A stretch of 26,677 nt of DNA from Dehalococcoidia bacterium (GTDB lineage Bacteria; Chloroflexota; Dehalococcoidia; SZUA-161): assembly GCA_014859215.1 (NCBI GenBank), contig JACUUS010000011.1, positions 1 to 26,677 of the forward strand, given 5' to 3'. The position numbers and the translations under genes are program-made. A model generated the notes under the pieces. That model worked only from the letters and a program-made list of their open reading frames with translations, made no database searches and was not told the DNA's origin. Position 1 is the stretch's first letter. Every line of letters starts with the position of its first letter. Positions 7,588 to 14,980 of the stretch are shown in pieces.

Positions 7588-9024
7588 ATGAGAATCCGGC
7601 AGACTATTCCCCGGAGGGTACTCCGCTACACACAGGAGCATAACCTGCTCGAACGAGGTGAACTGCTCCTGGTCGGTGTATCCGGCGGACCGGATTCCGT
7701 CTGCTTGCTGCATGTTCTGGCAGAGCTCAGGGAAATCACGGGTACCCGTCTGCACGTAGCCCACCTCAACCATATGCTGCGCGGCGAGGAATCTGTTTCC
7801 GATGCCGAGTACGTTCTCCGGATTTCCCGCGAACTCGGACTCCCGGCCACGATTGAGAAGCGCGACGTGACGGCATACCGGCAGGAATACCGCGCCTCGC
7901 TCGAGGAAGCAGCCCGCAACGTGAGATACGACTTTTTCTCCCAGGTTGCGCAAGACCTGGGCGCGGAACGGGTTGCTGTCGGACACACGCTTGATGATAA
8001 CGTGGAGACCATTCTCATGAACCTGCTACGTGGCACAGGGCTTGCAGGGCTTCGCGGAATCCGGACAACAGGCCGGTGGAAGCCGGGCAAGTCTCGGCTC
8101 ATCGTTATAAGACCACTTCTCGAAATCACAAGCGCCGAGACGGATGCCTACTGCCGGGACCTGGGGCTCTCCCCTCGCAGCGACTCCACCAACATATGGC
8201 AGGACCGTTTTCGCAACCAGGTGCGTTCCCGCCTGATCCCGCTGCTGCAGGAATATAACCCGGATATTAAGAGCGCTTTGCTCAGGGCTGCGCGTACCGC
8301 CGGCGACGCTCTCGACCTGGTGGAAGCAGAGGCTTCCGAGGCATGGGACCGGACCGTGAAGGAAGAGCCCGGTAGAATAACGATCGCCCGGCGGGAGTTC
8401 TTCAAACTCCATGTCGCTGTGAAGCACCAGCTCCTCCGTTCCGCCATCGAGCGCCTTGTGGGAGACCTGAGGGATATCGAAGCGGTGCATATTGAGGGTC
8501 TGGTCCAGGCCATGACCATGCCGGCAGGCAAGATGAACTATCTGCCCCGCGGCCTCGTCTTCTACAGTGGTTATGACGAAGGCCTCATCACCACGGAAGA
8601 GGGTCTGGCCTGCCCTTTCCCGAAACTGGCAGGGCAGCACACGCTCAAGGTGCCGGGCAGGACGGTGCTCCCCGGTTGGGAAATCCGAACCGCCATTCTC
8701 GAGCATTGTCCGCCCCCGGGTGAAGAGGCGAATAACCTCAAAGCCTGCTTCGATTTTGGCGCAACCGGTCGAGACCTGATCGTCCGCAGGCGCAGGCCCG
8801 GCGACAGGTTTCAGCCTCTGGGAATGGAATCGATGAAGAAGCTTCAGGATTTCATGGTCGATGCCCGCATTCCCGGAGCCTGGCGTGACCGCATCCCCTT
8901 AGTAAGCTCACCCGAAAAGATAATCTGGGTGACGGGATGGCGCATAGACCATCGCGCGCGGGTGCTGCCCTCCACCCGACAGGTCCTTTGCATCGAGTTC
9001 AGGCTCACCGGGACTTGCCCCTGA
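7588..9024 (+). CDS. tilS: tRNA(Ile)-lysidine synthase
   Basis: TilS converts C34 of the CAU-anticodon isoleucine tRNA to lysidine using ATP and lysine, so that AUA is read as Ile. It is normally essential. The 478-residue product has the N-type PP-loop VSGGPDS (residues 31-37), conserved LNHMLRGEES and GHTLDDNVETILMNLLRGTG blocks in the nucleotide-binding domain, and the C-terminal TilS domain with VRRRRPGDRFQPLGM. The frame is open upstream, but the ATG at 7588, five bases after the phosphatase stop and preceded by AGGA, gives the standard N terminus just before the PP-loop. It is the last gene of the operon and converges on tupC with a 68-base gap. A small hairpin (TTGCC-CCTGA-GGCAA) overlaps the stop but has no T-tract. 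Confidence 0.96.
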   Translation: MRIRQTIPRRVLRYTQEHNLLERGELLLVGVSGGPDSVCLLHVLAELREITGTRLHVAHLNHMLRGEESVSDAEYVLRISRELGLPATIEKRDVTAYRQEYRASLEEAARNVRYDFFSQVAQDLGAERVAVGHTLDDNVETILMNLLRGTGLAGLRGIRTTGRWKPGKSRLIVIRPLLEITSAETDAYCRDLGLSPRSDSTNIWQDRFRNQVRSRLIPLLQEYNPDIKSALLRAARTAGDALDLVEAEASEAWDRTVKEEPGRITIARREFFKLHVAVKHQLLRSAIERLVGDLRDIEAVHIEGLVQAMTMPAGKMNYLPRGLVFYSGYDEGLITTEEGLACPFPKLAGQHTLKVPGRTVLPGWEIRTAILEHCPPPGEEANNLKACFDFGATGRDLIVRRRRPGDRFQPLGMESMKKLQDFMVDARIPGAWRDRIPLVSSPEKIIWVTGWRIDHRARVLPSTRQVLCIEFRLTGTCP

Positions 9025-9092
9025 GGCAAATTGCGGCAGGATCACCCTGTGGCACCCATGTCTTCCGGGCGAGCACGCTCGTTTCACAGGTG

Positions 9093-10178
9093 TCATACCA
9101 ATCTCTTGATAACATGTGTGGCTGTGACTTTGAAACTGGCACAGACCTCTTTGCTGACTTCAAGACCCAGTTCGCTGGCTGAACTCCTCGTCACCAGACC
9201 TAGAAGGGGAAACCCGCAGTCAATCTCGAGTCGTATCAATGGTCCCATCGCGGTCAATCTGGTAATGGTACCCTGCAACATATTTCTGGCGCTGGTCATG
9301 CTTCGGGAAAGAGAAAATGTGATGTCCTCAGGCCGGATGAGCACATATACTTCACTACTCAACTCCGAATGGTCGCATACTGCCTGAATATGACCGTTGC
9401 CGATGTCCACTGTCAGCAGGCTATCCTCCTGCTCAACTACTCTCCCCGGCAACATGTTGTCGATGCCTACGAACTCTGCGACCTTCTGGCTCCTTGGCGA
9501 ATTGAAGATGTCGCCGGGACTGCCAATCTGCATCAGCTCTCCCCCGAGAATCACGCCGATTCTGGTCGCCAATTGCTGTCCCTGCACCATATCGTGAGTA
9601 GCCATAACTACCGCAAGCTCTCTCTCCCTGATCACATCGTGTATCACCTGCTCCACTTTTGACGTAGAAACAGGGTCCAGATTTGCCGTCGGTTCATCAA
9701 GGTAGAGTATTTCCGGTTCGGTCACCAGAGCACGAGCTATGGCCACGCGCTGGGTTTCCCCACCGGATAGAGTCTTGGCATTCCTGGCCCTGTAGTTGCT
9801 CATCTCGACAAGCTCAAGAGCGTCTTCGACTCTCCGTTTGATTGAATCACGCTTCTCATGTCTCCATTTCAGTCCGCATGCGACACTATCGTAAACATTC
9901 ATACTGAATATTACGGGCTTCTGCTGCACATAAGACATCCTGCGACGAGCTTCCAGGCGGCCCTTGCCATCATGGGTGACGTCATTTCCATCGAATTTGA
10001 TTCTTCCTGCTGTCGGTGTCAGTAGCAGGTCAAGAAGTCTAATCAGCGTGCTCTTGCCCGAACCAGTTGGCCCGATGAGCGCAAGAGCGTCCCCTCTTTC
10101 GATGGCGACCGTGACTCCCCTGAGGACGGCGACGCCTTCGTAATCCTTTGACAGTCCCACTGCCTCCAGTAAAGGCAT
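9093..10178 (-). CDS. tupC: tungstate/molybdate ABC transporter ATP-binding protein
   Basis: A 361-residue ABC ATPase. It has Walker A GPTGSGKST (36-44), the Q-loop in YVQQKP, signature LSGGETQR (136-143), Walker B ILYLDEP (156-162) and the H-loop in MATHDM. The C-terminal third (about 295-360) looks like a TOBE/Mop oxyanion-binding domain (MLQGTITRLTAMGPLIRLEI), which is typical of ModC-type ATPases and may sense intracellular oxyanion. It powers uptake with the membrane protein encoded just upstream; the permease stop and this ATG overlap by one base (TAATG). Pairing with a TupA-like binding protein makes tungstate the likely substrate, with molybdate possible. Confidence 0.88.
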   Translation of the reverse strand: MPLLEAVGLSKDYEGVAVLRGVTVAIERGDALALIGPTGSGKSTLIRLLDLLLTPTAGRIKFDGNDVTHDGKGRLEARRRMSYVQQKPVIFSMNVYDSVACGLKWRHEKRDSIKRRVEDALELVEMSNYRARNAKTLSGGETQRVAIARALVTEPEILYLDEPTANLDPVSTSKVEQVIHDVIRERELAVVMATHDMVQGQQLATRIGVILGGELMQIGSPGDIFNSPRSQKVAEFVGIDNMLPGRVVEQEDSLLTVDIGNGHIQAVCDHSELSSEVYVLIRPEDITFSLSRSMTSARNMLQGTITRLTAMGPLIRLEIDCGFPLLGLVTRSSASELGLEVSKEVCASFKVTATHVIKRLV

Positions 10179-10870
10179 TATTCTTTCCTGTGCTGTATCT
10201 GGTTCATTATGATATTGACCCCAAGGGCCAGAAAGACCAGTATCATTCCAAGCGCCAGGGACAACTCCAAGTCGCCTCTCGATGTCTCAAGCGAGATTGC
10301 GGTGGTAAATGTCCTGGTGAAACCCCTGATATTGCCGCCGACCATTAATGACACCCCCACCTCTGATACAGCCCGCCCAAAACCCATTGTCAAAGCGGCT
10401 AGTATAGCGAAGCGTGCTTCTCGGGTAACCAGAACCATTGCCTGGGTCCTGCTGGCGCCCAGAGACACTGCCGTTTCATTCACAGCCCTGTCCACACCGC
10501 TGAGAGCAGAGATGGTAAGCCCGGTGATTACAGGAGCTATCAGTATCACCTGCCCGATGATAATAGCGGCCGGGGTGAACAGCAGCCCCAGACTGCCGAA
10601 CGGTCCCGCGTTGGAGATAAATACGAACACAAAGAGCCCCACAGCAACTGTGGGCACACTGTAAAGCGTCTGGATAACGTTAAGGACGACTCTTTTCCCG
10701 TGGAACTGGTTGAAGTGTATGATGCTGCCAAGCGGCAGGAAAAGCAGCGTGGCAATGCAGCATGAGACCGCCGCCAGCATCATGGACCTTCCGGCTATCT
10801 GCATTACTTCCGGATCGAGGCTGACTATCAGTTCCACCGCCCTCGTTAGTGCTTGCCACAATTCAGACAA
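10178..10870 (-). CDS. tupB: tungstate ABC transporter permease
   Basis: A 230-residue inner-membrane permease with about five hydrophobic segments. The ABC-permease EAA-type loop is AVNETAVSLGASRTQAMVLV, with the following conserved GFGRAVSEVGVSLMVGGNI block found in tungstate/molybdate permeases. The start is a TTG at 10870; family members usually begin with a short WQAL..A..LI..LDPEV segment, which is present from this codon. The next ATG (residue 23) would delete it. No strong ribosome site is seen, only GGGG about 10 bases upstream. A perfect stem-loop (10887-10930) separates it from tupA, which may lower permease expression relative to the binding protein. Confidence 0.9.
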   Translation of the reverse strand: MSELWQALTRAVELIVSLDPEVMQIAGRSMMLAAVSCCIATLLFLPLGSIIHFNQFHGKRVVLNVIQTLYSVPTVAVGLFVFVFISNAGPFGSLGLLFTPAAIIIGQVILIAPVITGLTISALSGVDRAVNETAVSLGASRTQAMVLVTREARFAILAALTMGFGRAVSEVGVSLMVGGNIRGFTRTFTTAISLETSRGDLELSLALGMILVFLALGVNIIMNQIQHRKE

Positions 10871-10886
10871 AGCGTTGTGCCCCTGC

Positions 10887-10930
10887 TTCCGAGCTTGAGC
10901 ACTGCAACAGTGCAGTGCTCAAGCTCGGAA
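10887..10930 (-). repeat. perfect 20-bp inverted repeat between tupA and tupB
   Basis: The arms 10887-10906 and 10911-10930 are perfectly complementary over 20 bases with a 4-base loop. The tip of the left arm reads GAGCACTGCA. No T-run follows on either strand, so it is not a classical terminator. In the tup mRNA it would form a very stable hairpin 36 bases after the tupA stop and 16 bases before the tupB start. A role as a 3'-end stabiliser or processing site giving excess binding protein is likely; a REP/MITE-like element is the alternative. Confidence 0.85.
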
Positions 10931-10966
10931 CCTATCTAGGTGTAAGCTCAATTGCCGGCAGTCATA

Positions 10967-11923
10967 CTAGGGAACGGGTCTTGTATAGTCCTCAACTGGG
11001 GGAAATCCCGGCAGGTTTGCGCTGCCGTCCTCCAAGCCTCTTCCAATCGGGTTGAAAAGCGACCTGCCATATTCGGCTGCCCCGTAAACTCCAATTATTT
11101 CCTGGACTTCCGGGCTAATGAGCCAGTTAATGAACTCATTAGCGATATCTATTTTCACATTGCCATGTTTTTCCGGATTAATCGCTATGGCAGCGTAAAC
11201 GTTGAGGAATATGGAGTCCTGTTCAATCAACGGTTCGATATTCAGGTTACTCTTCCTGTTGTATGCCAGGAAGGTTGATATATCAGCCAGAACGTACCCC
11301 TGCATCTCGTTAGCCATCAGCAGGCACGGACCCATACCCTTCCCCGCTTCGACATACCATCCGCCCGATCTCTGAACATCTTCATAGTCGAAGCCGGCTT
11401 CCTTCCAGATCAACTTCTCTTTGGTGTGCGTACCGGAATTATCCCCCCTGGAAATAAACTTAACGAGACCCGGATTCTTCATTCCCGCATCATATATTTT
11501 GCTCAAAGCTTCGGTTGCCGTAGACCCTCTAATGCCGGCCGGGTCGCTGCTCGGCCCGGCGATCAGGAAGAAGTTGTAGCCAAAGTTCCTGCGATTTATT
11601 CCGTAACCTTCGGCAATGAACTTGTCCTCCGCCTCCCTGTCATGGACAATCACGGCATCGACGTCACCGCGGCGGCCGTACTCCAGAGCTATTCCCGTAC
11701 CGGCATAGATGATATCCAATTCCACGCCGGCCTTTTCCTCAAAAATTGGCTCCAAATGGTACCACAGTCCGGTATCGTAAAGGCTGGTGGTGGTAGCAAT
11801 CCTGAATCTTGGCAAAGGGTCATGCAGCCGGTACTCCGTATCCGTGGAAGACGAGGCGGCGCATCCCGCCAGCAGGCTTAGGACTGCCAGCAGGCTTACC
11901 AGGCAAATGAATGTACGCTTCAT
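10967..11923 (-). CDS. tupA: tungstate ABC transporter substrate-binding lipoprotein
   Basis: A 318-residue exported binding protein. The N terminus is a lipoprotein signal peptide with lipobox LLAGC (C21 lipidated). The mature part has the TupA signature IATTTSLYDTGLWYHLEPIF, whose TTTS segment binds the oxyanion, and later YAGTGIALEYGRRGDVDAVIVHD and SRGDNSGTHTKE, all typical of high-affinity tungstate-binding proteins. It should deliver tungstate to the TupB/TupC complex to feed tungstopterin enzymes. The ATG at 11923 has AAGGAG 5 bases upstream. The 183-base leader holds a riboswitch-like structure and a 13-codon ORF. The regulator gene is directly upstream in the same direction. Confidence 0.92.
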   Translation of the reverse strand: MKRTFICLVSLLAVLSLLAGCAASSSTDTEYRLHDPLPRFRIATTTSLYDTGLWYHLEPIFEEKAGVELDIIYAGTGIALEYGRRGDVDAVIVHDREAEDKFIAEGYGINRRNFGYNFFLIAGPSSDPAGIRGSTATEALSKIYDAGMKNPGLVKFISRGDNSGTHTKEKLIWKEAGFDYEDVQRSGGWYVEAGKGMGPCLLMANEMQGYVLADISTFLAYNRKSNLNIEPLIEQDSIFLNVYAAIAINPEKHGNVKIDIANEFINWLISPEVQEIIGVYGAAEYGRSLFNPIGRGLEDGSANLPGFPPVEDYTRPVP

Positions 11924-11953
11924 GCTTTCTCCTTACTCATCTATGGTCGAGCT

Positions 11954-11995
11954 TCACTTGGGCTGGGCATGAGGAGCATGATCTCGTACCTGCAT
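11954..11995 (-). CDS. 13-codon upstream ORF in the tup leader
   Basis: ATG CAG GTA CGA GAT CAT... encodes MQVRDHAPHAQPK and ends in TGA, 30 bases before the tupA ATG and in the same frame. It is preceded by AAGGAGG six bases upstream, the strongest ribosome site in the leader. That site can pair with CTCCT in the upstream structure. It could be a leader peptide coupling translation to tupA, or simply a chance ATG. Two histidines and two prolines give no clear attenuation signal. No homology is claimed. Confidence 0.35.
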   Translation of the reverse strand: MQVRDHAPHAQPK

Positions 11996-12002
11996 AACAA
12001 AC

Positions 12003-12082
12003 CTCCTTTCCAAGCAGGGAGGCACAGACGTTTCCATCTACACCCTATCGGCCTGCCTCCATAGTCCAGTGAACCTTAGGAG
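12003..12082 (-). ncRNA. structured leader RNA upstream of tupA (riboswitch candidate)
   Basis: In the leftward transcript three nested helices can form. The outer one is CTCCT/AGGAG (12082-12078 with 12007-12003). The middle one is a perfect 7-bp GGAGGCA/TGCCTCC (12060-12054 with 12024-12018). The inner one is AGATG-GAAA-CGTCT with a GNRA tetraloop. The strand TGCCTCC can alternatively pair with the GGAGG of the ribosome site at 12006-12002, so two mutually exclusive folds exist. The loop region contains GGCCGATAGGG. Position before a tungstate transporter suggests the molybdenum/tungsten cofactor (Moco/Tuco) RNA class, but I cannot confirm the class by eye. Confidence 0.45.
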
Positions 12083-12106
12083 AACAGGCTCAGAGGTCGC
12101 TGTTAT

Positions 12107-13252
12107 TCATCGGAATAGCGTAACGGAACCAGTCTGGGTGGTATCGTACCCGCCAACCTGGGTCACAACATTTCGGAATTCGCCGCTGGCAGCTATTTCT
12201 ATAAGCGGTCTCAGGAGTTCATTCTGATAATTCTCTTTTGGCATGACCAGGTCGTACCTTTCTCGGAACAGAGGCAGGAAATCAAGCCCAAAACTCCGGG
12301 CAGCTGCTTCAACTCCCAGACCTGCATCTGCCTCTCCATGGGCAATAGCCAGCGCAACAGAAAGATGCGTATCAAGCTCATTCCCGTACCCCTGTATCAT
12401 TCCCGGGACAATGCCCCGTTGCCTGAGTCTGAGATCAAGGAGTACTCTTGTTCCAGATCCTTTTTGCCGGTTCACGAAACTGATATCTTGCCGTCGCAAG
12501 TCATCCAGACCCTTTATTCCTTTAGGGTTCCCGGGTTCGAAAATAAGGCCCTGAATGCGATAAGCAAGGTGGACTACGGCGACCTCACGGCCAGGCAGAA
12601 TCCTTCTTATGTATGGGTAGTTGTATTCCCCCGTTTCTTCATCCAGGAGGTGAATACCAGCCAGATGGGCTCGCTCTTCCTGGAGGGCAATAAGCCCTCC
12701 CAGACTGCCAGCGTGCGTCACCTGAATGTCAACCAATGGACTGCGTTCTCGGCACAGGCTGAGCAGCAAGTCGAGGGCAGGGTCATGACTGCCAACAACA
12801 GAAATCATGTTCCCGGCACGGATACTATGCTCTTCCCCCACACTGTGAGCTCTCGTTACGTCAAGTCTTTCCTCTCGCCAGCGACTGATATGCAGGTGAA
12901 AAGCGGCTTCTACCTCTTCCGGCGCATAGCCCATGCTAAGGACTCTCACAATGTCAGAATCGAGGATATCGTGTAGACGCTTCTGCCGGAGTGCGAGGAT
13001 AGTAGGGTCAGTAGGCTTAGCTGATATGATGGTGCCCCCACCACGCCGGCAGACTATTACCTGCTCTTGCTCGAGCTCTAGATACGCCCTGACTACCGTA
13101 TTCTGGTTGACCTTCAGCGAGCGGGCCAACTCCCTGACCGCAGGTAAACGGTCTCCTTGTTTGAGCTTATCTGACGCGATGAGCCCCCTTATTTGCTCTT
13201 CGATCTGTCTATATAAAGGCGTGGAAGAATGCTGGTCTATCTTCAATTCCAT
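12107..13252 (-). CDS. GntR-type HTH fused to a solute-binding-like domain; likely tungstate/molybdate-responsive regulator
   Basis: A 381-residue one-component regulator. Residues about 10-78 form a GntR winged helix (STPLYRQIEEQIRGLIASDK, then LPAVRELARSLKVNQNTVVR), close to the YtrA type. After a linker, about 150-365 form a PBP-like domain of the kind found at the C terminus of some MoeA proteins and in LysR-like substrate-binding modules. It has ISVVGSHDPALDLLL, then VNRQKGSGTRVLLDLRLRQRG and HGEADAGLGVEAAA. These domains are related to molybdate/tungstate-binding proteins. It lies directly upstream of tupA in the same orientation, so it probably senses oxyanion and controls uptake. The ATG at 13252 has no ribosome site; TATAAC lies only 11 bases upstream, so the message may be almost leaderless. 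Confidence 0.85.
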   Translation of the reverse strand: MELKIDQHSSTPLYRQIEEQIRGLIASDKLKQGDRLPAVRELARSLKVNQNTVVRAYLELEQEQVIVCRRGGGTIISAKPTDPTILALRQKRLHDILDSDIVRVLSMGYAPEEVEAAFHLHISRWREERLDVTRAHSVGEEHSIRAGNMISVVGSHDPALDLLLSLCRERSPLVDIQVTHAGSLGGLIALQEERAHLAGIHLLDEETGEYNYPYIRRILPGREVAVVHLAYRIQGLIFEPGNPKGIKGLDDLRRQDISFVNRQKGSGTRVLLDLRLRQRGIVPGMIQGYGNELDTHLSVALAIAHGEADAGLGVEAAARSFGLDFLPLFRERYDLVMPKENYQNELLRPLIEIAASGEFRNVVTQVGGYDTTQTGSVTLFR

Positions 13253-13460
13253 TGGCGTGTGTTGTTATACTTTCATTAGTGCAAATATATCATCTAAGAT
13301 CCCGGAAATCAATACTGTCATGGCGCATGTGAGATTTTTGTGGCGGTTGAGTCTAAAGACGCTGGGAGTTCGTGAAGACAACTATGGAAGATGCCCCGGC
13401 AGAGTACACATGTTTGGCTGCCTTGCAGGGATCAAATCACTCTGTAGGGTGATACTCTAT

Positions 13461-14372
13461 TCAAGGACTCTGCGTTAGATTTATGAGGGTTATCCCCCCA
13501 ACGATGAGACCAGCCGAGACCAGTTTCAACGCTATGACCCGGCGGCTGAAAAACTCATTTAAGGAGGCAGGGAAGAGCAGGCTCAGGGCCAGGGCAAAAA
13601 GGAACACAAAAAGTGGTCTCGTGCTTACTACGGTCGAGACAAGCGATACTGGGCCCAGCTGAATCGCCCAGAAGGATAAGAGGGACCCGGCCACTGTCAA
13701 CACCTCGTTCAGGACCGTCATCGTAATTGCGAATGTTCTGCCGGGCATACCGGCAAGTTCACGGACAACGCTCGGACGCGCCGAAAGCAGCAACAGCAGC
13801 GCCCCAAAAGAAATAGCGGTGATGGAATACATGTTCCAGAATGATACGGATTCGAGCACGTACTTGGCAGCCGTATCCGCCGCGGCCAGGAGCAAGCTGG
13901 AAACCATGAGCACTCCAAAGGATATCCTCAGTCGAGGCCCGGAGCCGTCAGCGCCAAAGCGCATGGAGACCAGTACCGCTCCCAGCACCGTCATGGCGAT
14001 AGCCAGCCACCGCAGAAATCCCAGCGTCTCGCCGAGAAGCGGGATAGCCATGATGGCGACGAAGATCGGATATGTGTAGACGACCGGTATGACCCGTGAC
14101 ACTTCTTCGGTGCGCATCATGAACAGCATCGCCAGGATAGCTGCCAGCCGTGAAGCTACCGACAGGCCTGCTACGAACCAGACGAAGGATGGAACACCTT
14201 CTGGTAGCGGATTGAGCGCGAGGATTATGATCCCGTAGAAGCCTGTTGCGATGCCCACGACAAAGAAGAACGCCCAGATACTGGGCATCCTCTTAGATAT
14301 CAGGTGACTGTCGATTACATTTACGAGCCCGAGGATGGCAGCTGCCACCAGGGCTATGGTGACCCAGGTCAT
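13461..14372 (-). CDS. EamA/DMT-superfamily transporter
   Basis: A 303-residue hydrophobic protein with about ten membrane helices arranged as two EamA repeats (about residues 3-140 and 150-298). The first repeat ends with the typical IPLLGETLGFLRWLAIAMTVLGAVLVSMRFG, and the second ends with LKLVSAGLIVGGITLINL. Drug/metabolite transporters of this type export amino acids, metabolites or nucleotide sugars; the substrate cannot be predicted. It begins at the ATG at 14372 with only a weak upstream GGTAGAG, 51 bases after the dUTPase stop. A long gap (208 bases) separates it from the GntR-type regulator gene. That gap contains no gene I can support and only a weak 5-bp hairpin near 13437-13454. 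Confidence 0.88.
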   Translation of the reverse strand: MTWVTIALVAAAILGLVNVIDSHLISKRMPSIWAFFFVVGIATGFYGIIILALNPLPEGVPSFVWFVAGLSVASRLAAILAMLFMMRTEEVSRVIPVVYTYPIFVAIMAIPLLGETLGFLRWLAIAMTVLGAVLVSMRFGADGSGPRLRISFGVLMVSSLLLAAADTAAKYVLESVSFWNMYSITAISFGALLLLLSARPSVVRELAGMPGRTFAITMTVLNEVLTVAGSLLSFWAIQLGPVSLVSTVVSTRPLFVFLFALALSLLFPASLNEFFSRRVIALKLVSAGLIVGGITLINLTQSP

Positions 14373-14423
14373 GCTCTACCGCGACTTCTTCCGCAGGGTG
14401 ACTTGTTTACCGGCAGGCACATT

Positions 14424-14870
14424 CTATCGCCCGGTCGACCCGTGCCCGCCGCTCCCACGCTCGGTGGATGTAAGGGCCTCGACCTCTACCAGCGGCAGGT
14501 CCGCGATCTTGCTGATTACCATCTGGGCTATCCTGTCACCGTGTTTGACCTCTAGAGCGGCTCCGGTGTGCAGGAGATACATGGTTACCAGCACTTCCCC
14601 CCTGTAATCGCTGTCTACGGTTCCCAACGCCACCCCCACCCCCTTCGATGACAGGCCGGAACGAGGCCGGATCTGGACGTCATATCCCTCGGGGATTTCC
14701 AGTGCTATTCCGGTTCTCACCAGCATCGGGTGTCTCCCGAGAATGATGCTCCTGTCACCTTCCAGGCATGCAAACAGGTCGAGGCCGGTGGCTCCCCTCG
14801 TAGCCCGGCGGGGAAGCAATGCGTGCGGTTGCAGCTTCTTGATCTTTATTACCGGCTGGTCTGTTTTCAC
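14424..14870 (-). CDS. dut: dUTP diphosphatase
   Basis: A trimeric dUTPase that hydrolyses dUTP to dUMP, keeping uracil out of DNA. All five motifs are present: ATRGATGLDLFA (1), RPRSGLSSKG (2), GTVDSDYRGEV (3), GDRIAQMVI (4) and the C-terminal ERGSGGHGSTGR (5) that caps the active site. The frame stays open to a GTG at 14957, but that codon lies inside a terminator hairpin for the upstream gene. An extended -10 (TGCTACAAT) at 14889-14881 places the transcript start near 14874. The GTG at 14870 then gives 148 residues starting MKTDQPVIKIKKL, the usual dUTPase size, with an almost leaderless mRNA. Motif 5 ends exactly at the stop. Confidence 0.88.
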   Translation of the reverse strand: MKTDQPVIKIKKLQPHALLPRRATRGATGLDLFACLEGDRSIILGRHPMLVRTGIALEIPEGYDVQIRPRSGLSSKGVGVALGTVDSDYRGEVLVTMYLLHTGAALEVKHGDRIAQMVISKIADLPLVEVEALTSTERGSGGHGSTGR

Positions 14871-14880
14871 GAACGGCTCA

Positions 14881-14890
14881 ATTGTAGCAC
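14881..14890 (-). promoter_or_regulatory. extended -10 promoter of dut
   Basis: GTGCTACAAT on the minus strand (14890-14881), with the TGn extension. There is no good -35 box. It is only 10 bases before the GTG start. Confidence 0.55.
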
Positions 14891-14923
14891 GAAGCCGGGC
14901 CTGGAGATAGGGGTCCCCGATTG

Positions 14924-14957
14924 CCAGACAAGAAAGTGCCCGGGACTCTCCGGGCAC
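14924..14957 (-). terminator. rho-independent terminator after the hydrogenase remnant
   Basis: Minus-strand GTGCCCGG-AGAGTC-CCGGGCAC (8-bp perfect stem, 14957-14936) followed by TTTCTTGTCT. It begins 23 bases beyond the hydrogenase stop. Confidence 0.7.
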
Positions 14958-14980
14958 GCCTTGTATACCTGGTACTCCGT

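Noticed and set aside
9004..9086. Hairpins TTGCC-CCTGA-GGCAA and CGAGC-AC-GCTCG as a bidirectional terminator between tilS and tupC
   Set aside because: Stems of 5 bp without T-tracts are too weak to call.
10887..10930. Stem-loop as a rho-independent terminator after tupA
   Set aside because: No T-run follows the stem on either strand, and the permease and ATPase genes downstream have no other clear promoter.
13253..13460. Possible small gene between the EamA transporter and the GntR regulator
   Set aside because: Open frames here have no ribosome site or recognisable protein character; only a weak 5-bp hairpin is visible.
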